A DNA stretch of 64,000 nt, from positions 150,440 to 214,439 of the forward strand of contig SUXW01000001.1 of assembly GCA_015060765.1 (NCBI GenBank), read 5' to 3'. The notes under the pieces were generated by a model. That model was given only the letters and a program-made list of their open reading frames with translations, was not told the origin of the DNA and made no database searches. Source of the DNA: Bacteroides sp. Its GTDB lineage: Bacteria; Bacteroidota; Bacteroidia; Bacteroidales; Bacteroidaceae. The number at the start of each line of letters is the position of its first letter. Position 1 is the stretch's first letter. The translations under genes were made by a program, and so were the position numbers. This document shows, in pieces, positions 1-8,789 of the stretch.

Positions 1-1956
1 TTTGGGGTATCTGAAACAGTCGACAATACCCGAATAGTTCTCGGTCAGTTCGGATTCCCAACCATTTACTACATAAGCATCGGTAAGGTTGTTCAAACGG
101 GCCGATTCTATTTTTCTCCCTTGATGTTCGTAGGATACAGTTCCCATGGCAACGCATAAATCGTCGACCGTTGGATAAACGTTCCGTAAGTTCTTGTTGT
201 CAAGGTATTGCTCAAATTCCTTATACCAACGGATGAACTCCTTGCTGTCCCATCCTAAATAAGTGCGTTTCTTCAAATCCTCCATATTCTTTTCCAGTCG
301 GGGAGGGGATGATAAAGCTCCTTCTTCGCCGAAGAATACAATTTCTTTTTGATTGCTCGTGTTGTTGTAATAGTCATCCGGTCCCTTGTATAACCCTTCG
401 TTCCAAACGGCCGGACCGCCTGCACGGTGATAGTCGTACCAACCGTTCCAATAGATGGCAGAATCGTATGGGCGCATGTGGATTTTGGACTGGTCATCTA
501 TATAGTCTCCTTTAGCCCAAGCGGAAGTACGTAGAACTACTCTGGAAGGGTCCAATTGGTGCATGGCTTTCATGGCTTCCATTTCCAATTCCAATTTTTG
601 AGGAGCGGCATCGCCCGATTCGTTCATTAAATTATAGATGACAAGCGATGGATGGCTTCGATCTCTTTTTACCATGCGAAGAACTTTTTCGTGAAGGACT
701 GCATTCAAGAAAGGCTCTTTTACGTTGAGTCGGAAACCACCGGGCTCTTCGAAATATAACAATCCCAACTCATCGGCATAATCCAATACATCTTCATGTC
801 CGATGAAACGATGGAAATTCAGCATGTTCAGTCCTAATTCCTTGGCTATCTCGATCTGTCTTTTGGCCAATTCCTTTGTGGGGAATATACCATTGACTGG
901 CCAGAAACTCCAACTGATGGCTGAGCGGAGAACGATTCGTTTGCCATTTAATCGGAATACGGCATCGTTGCCGATTCCTGAAGCTTCGAACCAACGGAAA
1001 CCAAAGCGTTGTTCCGATTGGTCGAATGTCTTTTTCCCTTTCCCTAAAGTAGCCTGACAAATGTATAGATTGGGGGTTTCCACACTCCATAATTGGGCAT
1101 TATCGGCTATGATGGGGACGGACAATTCATTATCTCCCGGCTTGAGTGTCTTGTTTTTCAATTTGTAGGTGCATAATATCTTTCCCGGCTTCTTCCATTC
1201 GTGTATGGTTAGGTAAACATCTCTCTTGATGGACTTGGATGAAGCGTTGTGGACGAGGATGTTGGCATTTACTTTTTTAATTTCAGGAGTATTTTGCATG
1301 TATATATCGGCTACATGTACCTCTGGAAGAATCTTTAAGGATACTTCTCCGGTCACTCCACCGAAACCATGTCCGGGAGGGAGCATTTTGCCTTTCCATG
1401 GAATGGTCCGTGAATCTCGCCAGTCGTGATTTCCTCCAGCATCAGTGATGCGGACTGCAAGTTCGCAGGTCTCTCCGGATTTTACGAATGGGGTAATGTC
1501 CGTTTCAAAGGCTACATTGTCTATTACTTGGCAATCGGCTAATTGGCGGTTGATGAATATTTCAGCTCTCAATCGAATGGCCGAAAATCTCAATACAACC
1601 TTTTGTCCTTTCTTAAAATGGGGAATGTCCACTTCCCGTGTCCACCAGGTGACTCCCAAAATGTCGCCTTCGGGGCCGGGGATGGTTTGAAGATACTCTT
1701 CGGCTGTTCCGGGTACACTGACAGGAAGAGCTTGTGGGGACATCAATACTTCCCAACCTTGCGATGGTTGGGCAATGGGATGCTTTAATGCTTCAGCATA
1801 ATTGAAATGGGGTTCTTCGTTTCTCCAATCCGCTTCTTTGTCCTGCCATAGGAACCATCCTTCTCCGGATAAATTGACAATTTTCCGTTCGTTGGCCAAT
1901 GTACAGATACAATTACCGATCAGTAAACATAAGATAAGTAGTGATTTTGTTCTCAT
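1..1956 (-). CDS. Exported glycoside hydrolase family 2 enzyme, 3' end cut by window edge
   Basis: The minus frame is open from the ATG at 1956 through base 1, giving 652 residues and no stop, so the C-terminus lies outside the window. The N-terminus (MRTKSLLILCLLIGNCICTLA) looks like a signal peptide, placing the enzyme in the periplasm or outer surface. An N-terminal jelly-roll sugar-binding domain (about residues 30-190) and an immunoglobulin-like domain are followed by a TIM barrel. The barrel carries LMNESGD (about residue 435), whose Asn-Glu pair matches the GH2 acid/base, and FFGEEGA (about 540), which may hold the nucleophile. GH2 members are beta-galactosidases, glucuronidases, mannosidases and others; the substrate cannot be assigned. 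No SusC/SusD pair is visible downstream within the window. Confidence 0.85.
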   Translation of the reverse strand, partial: MRTKSLLILCLLIGNCICTLANERKIVNLSGEGWFLWQDKEADWRNEEPHFNYAEALKHPIAQPSQGWEVLMSPQALPVSVPGTAEEYLQTIPGPEGDILGVTWWTREVDIPHFKKGQKVVLRFSAIRLRAEIFINRQLADCQVIDNVAFETDITPFVKSGETCELAVRITDAGGNHDWRDSRTIPWKGKMLPPGHGFGGVTGEVSLKILPEVHVADIYMQNTPEIKKVNANILVHNASSKSIKRDVYLTIHEWKKPGKILCTYKLKNKTLKPGDNELSVPIIADNAQLWSVETPNLYICQATLGKGKKTFDQSEQRFGFRWFEASGIGNDAVFRLNGKRIVLRSAISWSFWPVNGIFPTKELAKRQIEIAKELGLNMLNFHRFIGHEDVLDYADELGLLYFEEPGGFRLNVKEPFLNAVLHEKVLRMVKRDRSHPSLVIYNLMNESGDAAPQKLELEMEAMKAMHQLDPSRVVLRTSAWAKGDYIDDQSKIHMRPYDSAIYWNGWYDYHRAGGPAVWNEGLYKGPDDYYNNTSNQKEIVFFGEEGALSSPPRLEKNMEDLKKRTYLGWDSKEFIRWYKEFEQYLDNKNLRNVYPTVDDLCVAMGTVSYEHQGRKIESARLNNLTDAYVVNGWESELTENYSGIVDCFRYPK

Positions 1957-2048
1957 GGTAGATGATTTAAAGTAAATAGTGATGCAAATATAAGGCTATG
2001 AATGATGTTTCCGTTGTAAAAATTGTTTTTCTATGAGTAAATTTCGAT

Positions 2049-2082
2049 ATAAAAAAACGAGGATGAAAATTTCATCCTCGTT
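2049..2082 (-). terminator. Intrinsic terminator after the DUF349 gene
   Basis: A near-perfect inverted repeat (arms 2056-2068 and 2070-2082, core ACGAGGATGAAA) is followed on the minus strand by a run of seven T, the form of a Rho-independent terminator for the DUF349 transcript. Confidence 0.85.
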
Positions 2083-2102
2083 AGTCTATTGTTTATTGAT
2101 GT

Positions 2103-3821
2103 TTACTCTTCCTTGATGGATTCATCGATTACTTCGATTTTCTTTTGGATAAGGAGTAAGTCGGCTTTCAATTTTTCTACCTTGCGGTTCATTTCGATTA
2201 CCAGACTATTGCCTTTCTTGGAAGCGCTGGTTAGGAAACCAAGGTTGTTTTCGTAAGTCTTGATCTCGGCTTTCATGTTTTCAAAAGCGCGCATTAACTT
2301 TTCACGTTCCCGATAAAGGTTTCCGTCCTTGTTGCTAATGCTTGACTTGAAATTGCTTAATTTCTTTTGGGAAGTGGTCAGGTTCAGCTTATCAAACAAT
2401 TCATCGATAACCTTGCGGTATTGCTTGTAAAGTTTGTCTTTGTCTTTGAACGGTATATGACCGATTGTATTCCATTCTTTCATTAACTTGCGGATGATGT
2501 CTCCGCTTTCTTCAGAAGTGTTTTCTTCCTTGTTGATTTCGTTCAACTGTTCAAGAATGGCTTTTTTCTTTTCAAGGTTTTCAAGTTCCACGTTTCTTTG
2601 GGAAGAAGTGGCCTTGGCTTTTTGTTCAAAGAAATAGTCGCAAGCGGAAATGAAACGCTTCCAGATGGCTTCGGAATATTTCTTGGAAACAGGACCCACT
2701 TGCTTCCATTCTTTTTGAAGATTGTTGAGCGCTTCGGAAGTTGCTTTCCAATCTGTACTGTCTTTAAGGGCTTCTGCTTGTTCGCACATGGCTCTTTTCT
2801 TTTCCAGATTTTCGCTCATGCCATTTTTCAAGTTCTTGAAATATTCAGCTTTTCGTTTGAAGAATTCATCACAAGCAGCACGGAAACGTTCGAATATCTT
2901 GGTATTCAATTTCTGAGGAGCAAAACCGATTGTTTTCCATTTGGCTTGTAAGGCCAAAACTTCTTCGGTCTTGTCATGCCAATCTTGGAACGAAGTCATC
3001 TTGTCGTATTCCATGGATTCTACAATTTCGCAGATGACGGTCTTTTCGTCCAAGTTATGTTGTTCTCTTTCTTTTATTTCTTCGAAATGTTGTTGGTGAC
3101 GGCGGTTGACGATTGTGGAAGCGGCTTTGAAACGATTCCAGATCTCTTCGCGCTGTTCCTTGGCAACCGGTCCGGTTTCACGAAATTCTTGATGAAGCTT
3201 TTGTAGCTGATGGAATGCAGAAATGACATCTTCTTCATTGGCCAAATTTTCGGCAGTTTCGCACAAACGTAACTTGATTTCGAGGTTCTTCTTGAAATCG
3301 TATTCACGGAATTCGTTGTTCAGCTTGATCAAATCATAGAACTTTTCGCTATATAGTTGGTAGCTTTTCCATGATTCGTTAATTTTGGCGGCAGGAATGT
3401 TCTTAATTTCATTCCATTCGGCTTGCAACTGCTTGAATTCATTGTAGGCTTTGTTTGCATCTTCCGGCGCTTCAGACAATTCTTTCATCCGTTCGATAAT
3501 GGCCAATTTCCTTTCCAGATTAGCTTGCCTTTCTTGTTCTTCTTCTTCCTTGATGGCATTTCTTTTTTCTCTGATGGCGCTCATGATTTCCTTGAAGCGG
3601 TCTTCGTATGGATCTTTTTCAGGAATGAATTCTTCAGGATTGCCTCCCTCTTCTTCAAAGGCTTTGCGGGCGGCTTCCACTTCTGCTATACGTAACTTAT
3701 AGAAAGTCTGCTTGAGTGATTCAAGTTCTGTTCTTTCTATTGCTTCTTCTTGTAGATTAATCTCAGCAAGGCGTACGATAACACCTTCTCTGGTCATGGT
3801 ATTCGTTTCAATTGAGTCCAT
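2103..3821 (-). CDS. DUF349 family coiled, charged-helix protein
   Basis: This 572-residue protein is almost entirely charged helix, with four to five repeats of about 70-75 residues that each hold a W-x-x-I/V-G (or G-P-V) turn such as WKTIGFAPQKL, WKQVGPVSKKY and WNTIGHIPFKD. That is the DUF349 repeat family. No signal peptide or membrane segment is present, so it is probably cytoplasmic. Its biochemical role is not established. I chose the ATG at 3821 (MDSIETN) because the N-terminus then resembles Bacteroides homologues as I recall them. An in-frame ATG at 3866 would add 15 residues, but it sits in a short hairpin (3849-3865) close to a possible promoter. The gene ends at a strong terminator and stands apart from mgtE. 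Confidence 0.8.
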   Translation of the reverse strand: MDSIETNTMTREGVIVRLAEINLQEEAIERTELESLKQTFYKLRIAEVEAARKAFEEEGGNPEEFIPEKDPYEDRFKEIMSAIREKRNAIKEEEEQERQANLERKLAIIERMKELSEAPEDANKAYNEFKQLQAEWNEIKNIPAAKINESWKSYQLYSEKFYDLIKLNNEFREYDFKKNLEIKLRLCETAENLANEEDVISAFHQLQKLHQEFRETGPVAKEQREEIWNRFKAASTIVNRRHQQHFEEIKEREQHNLDEKTVICEIVESMEYDKMTSFQDWHDKTEEVLALQAKWKTIGFAPQKLNTKIFERFRAACDEFFKRKAEYFKNLKNGMSENLEKKRAMCEQAEALKDSTDWKATSEALNNLQKEWKQVGPVSKKYSEAIWKRFISACDYFFEQKAKATSSQRNVELENLEKKKAILEQLNEINKEENTSEESGDIIRKLMKEWNTIGHIPFKDKDKLYKQYRKVIDELFDKLNLTTSQKKLSNFKSSISNKDGNLYREREKLMRAFENMKAEIKTYENNLGFLTSASKKGNSLVIEMNRKVEKLKADLLLIQKKIEVIDESIKEE

Positions 3822-3936
3822 CAGTACTGATTTTATTGGTCCATTCTTTGTTGTACTATACAACATTTTACAAATTAAAGGCTTTTTTTTAGTATTTCAT
3901 ATTTTTTTCTTCACTTTTTTTAATACCCTTGTCTTT

Positions 3937-5283
3937 TTATGCCAACAAGGCTATGATGCCCATGTAAAATACCATGGCCAATATATCATTGGTCGTGGTG
4001 ATAAAAGGTCCTGTAGCAATGGCAGGGTCTATCTTCATTTTGTTGAGCGTAAGCGGTACAAGGGTTCCGAAGATGGATGCAAACATAATTACGGCAAACA
4101 GACTGAGTGATACAGAATAAGTAACCGTAGCAGTTGCGCCGAAACATATAAAGTTATAGATGTATACCAACATGGAAATGATGGTGGCATTGATAAGTGC
4201 AACCACCGATTCCTTAAGTATCTGTTTCCAGGTGTTGTTGGCATCGAGTGAATTGTTTGCCAAGCCTTGAACCACGATAGCCGATGACTGAGTTCCTACA
4301 TTACCTCCTGTACCCCCGATAAGTGGAATGAAAAGTGCCATTTCGGGGTGCTCGGCAAATGTATTGTCGAAATTGCCCAAAATCATGGAACTGCCTATAC
4401 CTCCGGCCATACCGATGAGCAACCAAGGCAAACGTGCTGAAGTCTGGCGAAGTACGCTGTCGTCGGTTTCTACGTCCTGCGAAAGACCCGAAGCCAATTG
4501 GTAATCACGTTCGGCTTGTTCGCGGACTTCATCCATTACGTCGTCTACGGTGATGCGGCCAACCAAACGTCCGATACTGTCTACTACAGGAATGGCTACC
4601 AAGTCGTACTTCTCAATGGTCTGTACCACTTCGTCTATGGGGGTGTCCACGTGTACGGATATCGGGTCCTTTCGCATCACATGTTTTACCTTGGAGACCG
4701 ATGGACTGGTTATCATCCGCTTCAATGGGAATACTCCCCGGAGGCGTTCTTCATCGTCCACCACATAGACATAATATATTTCGTCCATTTCTTCGGCCTG
4801 CTGACGCATTTCACGCAAGCATTCGGGCATACTCCAATTTTCCTTTACAATCACCATTTCTGTGCCCATGAGACCCCCAGCTGTATGTTCATCGTACTTC
4901 AACAAGTCGACGATATCTCCAGCTTGCTCAATGTCTTCGATGTGTGAAAGGATTTCTTCCTGCTTTTCTTCGTCCATTTCACGGATGATGTCTACAGCAT
5001 CGTCCGTATCCATGTAATCCACAAATTTCTTGGCGATGGTTTCCGAAGGGAGATTGTCGAGAATGTCCTTACGGGCGTCTTCGTCCATTTCGACAAGGAC
5101 GTCGGCCGCATCTTCATTGTCCAATATCTGATAAATGAAACCGGCTTCTTCCACATCCAGTTCATCACACATTTCTGCGATGTCGGCTGGATGCAGGTCG
5201 TTAAGCAACTCCTTGATTTTGTCAGCGGCTTTCTGCTCTATGAGCCCCCGGAGTATGTCCAGGTCGATATCTTCTCTGTTCAT
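3937..5283 (-). CDS. mgtE: Magnesium transporter MgtE
   Basis: A 448-residue inner-membrane Mg2+ channel/transporter of usual MgtE length. The order is an N-terminal helical MgtE_N domain (about residues 20-125, with LHPADIAEMCDELD), a CBS pair (about 130-255, with the second CBS running to AIPVVDSIGRLVGRITVDDV), a connecting helix, and five membrane segments (about 280-448) with the GGxGGNVGTQSS pore region. In the family the N and CBS domains sense cytosolic Mg2+ and gate the pore. The start is placed at ATG 5283; a TTG nine codons upstream would overlap rsmA. It lies 19 bases downstream of rsmA on the same strand and is probably cotranscribed with it. Confidence 0.93.
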   Translation of the reverse strand: MNREDIDLDILRGLIEQKAADKIKELLNDLHPADIAEMCDELDVEEAGFIYQILDNEDAADVLVEMDEDARKDILDNLPSETIAKKFVDYMDTDDAVDIIREMDEEKQEEILSHIEDIEQAGDIVDLLKYDEHTAGGLMGTEMVIVKENWSMPECLREMRQQAEEMDEIYYVYVVDDEERLRGVFPLKRMITSPSVSKVKHVMRKDPISVHVDTPIDEVVQTIEKYDLVAIPVVDSIGRLVGRITVDDVMDEVREQAERDYQLASGLSQDVETDDSVLRQTSARLPWLLIGMAGGIGSSMILGNFDNTFAEHPEMALFIPLIGGTGGNVGTQSSAIVVQGLANNSLDANNTWKQILKESVVALINATIISMLVYIYNFICFGATATVTYSVSLSLFAVIMFASIFGTLVPLTLNKMKIDPAIATGPFITTTNDILAMVFYMGIIALLA

Positions 5284-5302
5284 CCTTGAATCAATTAAAG
5301 GA

Positions 5303-6109
5303 TTATACAACTTTTTCTTCTTTCAATGCTTCTTCCACCCGATTGGTCAGTTCCACGAATTCCTTAACGGAAAGTTGCTCGGGGCGTTTGTTGAATATCG
5401 GGTCGGCACTCAACGGATGATTCTTGTCCAATATGGACGAGATGGAGTTCCTCAATGTCTTTCTCCGTTGGTTGAAAGTCGTTTTTACAATTTGCTTGAA
5501 TAATTTTTCGTTGCACCCTAATTCTGTTGTCTCGTTGCGTGTCATGCGGATGACGGCACTTTTGACTTTAGGTGGCGGATTGAATACATGTTCGTGTACG
5601 GTGAACAGGTATTCCACTTTGTACCAGGCTTGTATCAATACGCTCAAGATGCCATAGGTCTTGTTGCCCGGTGAAGCGGCGATTCTTTCAGCTACTTCTT
5701 TTTGGATCATTCCCGTGCAGCAAGGTATCAGGTCCTTGTAATCGAGCATCTTGAAGAATATTTGGCTGGATATATTGTAGGGATAGTTCCCTGTCAAGAC
5801 AAACGGTTTTCCATCGAAAATGTTTTCCAATTTCAGTTTTAGGAAGTCGTCTTCAATGATGTTTTCTTTAAGGTCTGTAAAGTTCTCTTTCAAGTAGGCC
5901 ACCGATTCAAAATCCAATTCCACAACTTTCACTATCCGGTCTTTTTTCATTAGAAATTGAGTCAGCACTCCCATACCTGGGCCCACTTCAAGTATAGGCA
6001 GTTCGGAACAGGCATCTACGGTATCGGCGATGTCTTGTGCTATGCCCAAATCTTTTAAAAAGTGTTGTCCTAAGAACTTTTTTGGTTTGACGAATCCCAT
6101 TTTTAACAT
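5303..6109 (-). CDS. rsmA: 16S rRNA (A1518/A1519) dimethyltransferase
   Basis: A 268-residue cytoplasmic methyltransferase close to the length of E. coli KsgA. It uses S-adenosylmethionine to dimethylate two adjacent adenines in the 3'-terminal helix of 16S rRNA during small-subunit maturation. The N-terminal KPKKFLGQHFL motif, the SAM-binding LEVGPGMGVLT, and the catalytic NYPYNISSQI (the NLPY-type motif IV) are all present, followed by the helical C-terminal domain. The first ATG (6109) gives MLKMGFVKPKK; a second ATG three codons later is an equally possible start. Upstream it faces the divergent flippase-like gene across about 90 bases. Confidence 0.95.
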   Translation of the reverse strand: MLKMGFVKPKKFLGQHFLKDLGIAQDIADTVDACSELPILEVGPGMGVLTQFLMKKDRIVKVVELDFESVAYLKENFTDLKENIIEDDFLKLKLENIFDGKPFVLTGNYPYNISSQIFFKMLDYKDLIPCCTGMIQKEVAERIAASPGNKTYGILSVLIQAWYKVEYLFTVHEHVFNPPPKVKSAVIRMTRNETTELGCNEKLFKQIVKTTFNQRRKTLRNSISSILDKNHPLSADPIFNKRPEQLSVKEFVELTNRVEEALKEEKVV

Positions 6110-6149
6110 TTTCTACAATGAATGAATCGGTTTATTCCTGCAAGAATAC

Positions 6150-6157
6150 TATCTTTG
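6150..6157 (+). promoter_or_regulatory. Bacteroidetes -7 promoter box (TATCTTTG)
   Basis: An exact TAnnTTTG box lies 41 bases before the start codon of the flippase-like gene at 6199, with a TTTA-type -33 element about 20 bases upstream. Confidence 0.65.
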
Positions 6158-6198
6158 CAACATGCAAAGGTAGAAAATTAATTTAAAAAATTTGGATT

Positions 6199-7197
6199 TT
6201 GGAAGAAAGTGATAGAAAAAAGATAGTAAAAAAGTTCTTGCAGATTGTTTTCCCCTTGTTGTTGGGTACTTTTATTCTGTATTGGACATACCGTGACTTC
6301 AATTTTGAGCGGGTCGGCGATGTGCTTTGTGGAGGCATGAATTACGCTTGGATGCTTTTTTCATTATTGTTTGGTATAACGGCTCAGGTATGTCGGGGAT
6401 TGCGTTGGAAACTTTTGTTGGCTCCTTTGAACGAAAAGCCGCGTGCTCAAACCTGTATCTATTCCATATTCGTATCTTATGCGGCCAGCTTGGTTGTCCC
6501 TCGAATAGGCGAAGTGACCCGTTGTGGCTTGCTCTCCAAGTATGACCATGTTTCATTTGCCAAATCGTTGGGTACCGTGGTGACAGAACGTTTGGTCGAC
6601 ACGTTGTGTGTGGGACTCATTGCGGGTAGTGTACTGCTTCTTCAGGCTCCAGTCTTTGCAACTTTCTTTCAAGAAACAGGTACGAATGTGGATCGTTTTA
6701 CTGATTTGCTTTCCTCCGGTTATCTGTATCTTGTCATGTTGTGCTTGGTAGCCCTGTTGCTTCTGGTCTTTTTCTTGATACGCAACGTTACGCTTTTTGC
6801 CAAGGTGAAAGGGATTTTACAGAATGTATGGGAAGGTATTCTTTCCGTAAGACATGTCAAGAATATCCCATTGTTCCTATTTTATACGATAGGCATTTGG
6901 TTGAGCTATTTCTTGGAATTTTATGTCGCTTTTTTCAGTTTCGAATTCTCTTCCGGTTTAGGGGTGATTGCAGCATTGGTCATGTTTGTAGTGGGTAGTA
7001 TAGCGGTGATTGTTCCTACTCCCAATGGAGCAGGTCCGTGGCATTTTGCTATTATTTCCATGATGGTTCTTTATGGTGTAGGGAAGGAGGATGCCGGGAT
7101 TTTTGCCTTGTTGGTGCATGGAATTCAAACCTTTTTATTAATTTTGTTGGGAATATATGGATTATCGGCTTTGCCGTTTACTAATAAATCTAAATAA
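6199..7197 (+). CDS. Lysylphosphatidylglycerol synthase TM-region/flippase-like membrane protein
   Basis: A 332-residue polytopic protein with about eight hydrophobic segments, matching the UPF0104/PF03706 family (the membrane part of MprF and the AglD group). Family features seen are WKLLLAPLNEKPRAQTCIYSIF-type early loop residues (W, L, R), a GEVTRC segment and the late PTPNGAGPWHF loop. Family members move or modify lipids, but no aminoacyl-transferase domain is attached here, so the substrate is unknown. No ATG is available near the N-terminus; TTG at 6199 is the most likely start because it follows a clear promoter and gives the expected membrane topology. It is followed by pepD after 2 bases, so the two are one operon. 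Confidence 0.8.
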   Translation: MEESDRKKIVKKFLQIVFPLLLGTFILYWTYRDFNFERVGDVLCGGMNYAWMLFSLLFGITAQVCRGLRWKLLLAPLNEKPRAQTCIYSIFVSYAASLVVPRIGEVTRCGLLSKYDHVSFAKSLGTVVTERLVDTLCVGLIAGSVLLLQAPVFATFFQETGTNVDRFTDLLSSGYLYLVMLCLVALLLLVFFLIRNVTLFAKVKGILQNVWEGILSVRHVKNIPLFLFYTIGIWLSYFLEFYVAFFSFEFSSGLGVIAALVMFVVGSIAVIVPTPNGAGPWHFAIISMMVLYGVGKEDAGIFALLVHGIQTFLLILLGIYGLSALPFTNKSK

Positions 7198-7199
7198 CC

Positions 7200-8660
7200 A
7201 TGGATACAATTCTTTCATTAGCTCCACAGAATGTGTGGAAGCATTTTTATTCATTGACACAAATTCCTCGTCCGTCCGGACATCTGGAAAAGGTACAGGC
7301 CTTTTTGTTGGAATTTGGTAAGAGTGTAGGTGTAGAAACTTTTCAAGATGAAGTGGGTAACATCATTTACCGCAAACCGGCTACACCAGGCATGGAAAAT
7401 CGTAAAGGTGTCATTCTTCAGGCTCATATGGATATGGTTCCTCAGAAGAACAATGATACGGTACATAATTTTGAAACAGATCCTATTCAAACTTATATAG
7501 ATGGTGAATGGGTGAAAGCCAAAGGCACTACGTTAGGAGCCGACAATGGTATGGGAGTTGCTGCTATTATGGCGGTGATGGAAGATAAGACCTTGGTACA
7601 TGGCCCTCTTGAAGCATTGATCACTTCGGATGAGGAAACAGGTATGTATGGTGCTTTCGGATTGAAACCGGGTACGGTAAATGGTGAAATCTTGCTCAAT
7701 CTGGATTCGGAAGACGAAGGCGAACTTTATATTGGTTGTGCAGGTGGTGAAGACTTGACTGCTACTTTGTCGTACAAGGAAGAAGAAACAGACCCGGAAG
7801 ATGTGGCTCTGAAAGTAACATTGAAGGGACTTCGTGGCGGTCATTCCGGTTTGGAAATTAACGAAGGTCGTGCCAATGCCAACAAACTCATGGCTCGTTT
7901 TGTGAATCAGGTAATTGCTTTCGATGAGGCTTGCCTGGTATCTTGGAATGGAGGTAACATGCGTAATGCCATTCCACGCGAATGTGAGGTGGTGATTACA
8001 GTTCCTGCCGAAGAAGAAGCTGATGTGTTGGAATTTGTGAAGGATTGCGAAACCTTGTGGAATGAGGAATATCAAGTGCACGAAACTCCTATTACCTTTA
8101 GCGCAGAACGAGTGGAACTTCCTAAAATGATGGTTCCGGCTGAAATCCGTGATAACTTGGTAGATGCCATTTATGCTTGTCAGAATGGTGTGCTCCGAAT
8201 GATTCCTACCATCCCCGATACGGTGGAAACTTCGTCTAATTTGGCTATCGTGAACATTGGTGGTGGAAAAGCGGAAATTAAGATTTTGAGTCGTAGCTCT
8301 CGTGATTCCATGAAGGATTATTTGAATACAAGCTTGGAAAGTTGCTTTGCCATGGCTGGTATGCAAGTAGTACGTTCGGGAGGTTATTCGGGTTGGGAAC
8401 CCAATGTCAATTCTCCTATCCTGAAGGCCATGAAGGAATCTTATAAGGAACAGTTTGGTAACGAACCCGCGGTAAAGGTTATTCATGCAGGTTTGGAATG
8501 TGGTATTATTGGTGCTGTGATGCCGGGACTTGATATGATCTCATTTGGACCGACACTCCGTTCGCCTCATTCGCCCGATGAACGTTGCCTGATTCCAACT
8601 GTGAGCAAGTTCTACGACTTCCTGACAGCTACATTGGCCAATACACCGGTGAAAGAATAA
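7200..8660 (+). CDS. pepD: Aminoacyl-histidine dipeptidase (M20 metallopeptidase)
   Basis: A 486-residue cytosolic dipeptidase, almost exactly the length of E. coli PepD. It hydrolyses Xaa-His and other unblocked dipeptides. The two-metal site of M20/M28-type enzymes is intact: QAHMDMV (His and Asp), GADNGMGV (bridging Asp), SDEETGMYG (catalytic Glu plus metal Glu), NLDSED (Asp) and the C-terminal SPHSPDE (His). A lid/dimerisation domain lies between about residues 205 and 385. The start is the ATG 2 bases after the previous stop. A terminator follows directly. A long open antisense frame inside it is a codon-bias shadow and is not called. Confidence 0.95.
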   Translation: MDTILSLAPQNVWKHFYSLTQIPRPSGHLEKVQAFLLEFGKSVGVETFQDEVGNIIYRKPATPGMENRKGVILQAHMDMVPQKNNDTVHNFETDPIQTYIDGEWVKAKGTTLGADNGMGVAAIMAVMEDKTLVHGPLEALITSDEETGMYGAFGLKPGTVNGEILLNLDSEDEGELYIGCAGGEDLTATLSYKEEETDPEDVALKVTLKGLRGGHSGLEINEGRANANKLMARFVNQVIAFDEACLVSWNGGNMRNAIPRECEVVITVPAEEEADVLEFVKDCETLWNEEYQVHETPITFSAERVELPKMMVPAEIRDNLVDAIYACQNGVLRMIPTIPDTVETSSNLAIVNIGGGKAEIKILSRSSRDSMKDYLNTSLESCFAMAGMQVVRSGGYSGWEPNVNSPILKAMKESYKEQFGNEPAVKVIHAGLECGIIGAVMPGLDMISFGPTLRSPHSPDERCLIPTVSKFYDFLTATLANTPVKE

Positions 8661-8671
8661 ATGTTATTTTT

Positions 8672-8696
8672 AAAGGGGTATTACTAATACCCCTTT
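8672..8696 (+). terminator. Terminator after pepD
   Basis: A perfect 12-bp inverted repeat (8672-8683 and 8685-8696, AAAGGGGTATTA) begins 11 bases after the pepD stop codon. The T-tract after the stem is short and interrupted. Confidence 0.75.
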
Positions 8697-8706
8697 GTTC
8701 GTTTAT

Positions 8707-8737
8707 AACATAGTTTTACGGCCAGTAAAACTATGTT
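8707..8737. repeat. Palindromic repeat, AACATAGTTTTAC family
   Basis: A 13-bp perfect inverted repeat (8707-8719 and 8725-8737) with a 5-base loop lies between the pepD terminator and the GH95 gene. The same 13-mer GTAAAACTATGTT and its inverse recur inside the RsmF-like gene at 41232-41290, so this is a dispersed palindromic repeat and not simply a second terminator. Confidence 0.75.
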
Positions 8738-8789
8738 TTGTCTATTATAAAATAGTGAATAAATAAAACATTATAAAAGAAAAAGAGCC

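Noticed and set aside
7533..8486. Long antisense open frame (317 codons) inside pepD
   Set aside because: It lies opposite a complete, motif-perfect pepD and is explained by codon bias; the translated product has His/Phe/Thr-rich low-complexity composition and no promoter or ribosome site.
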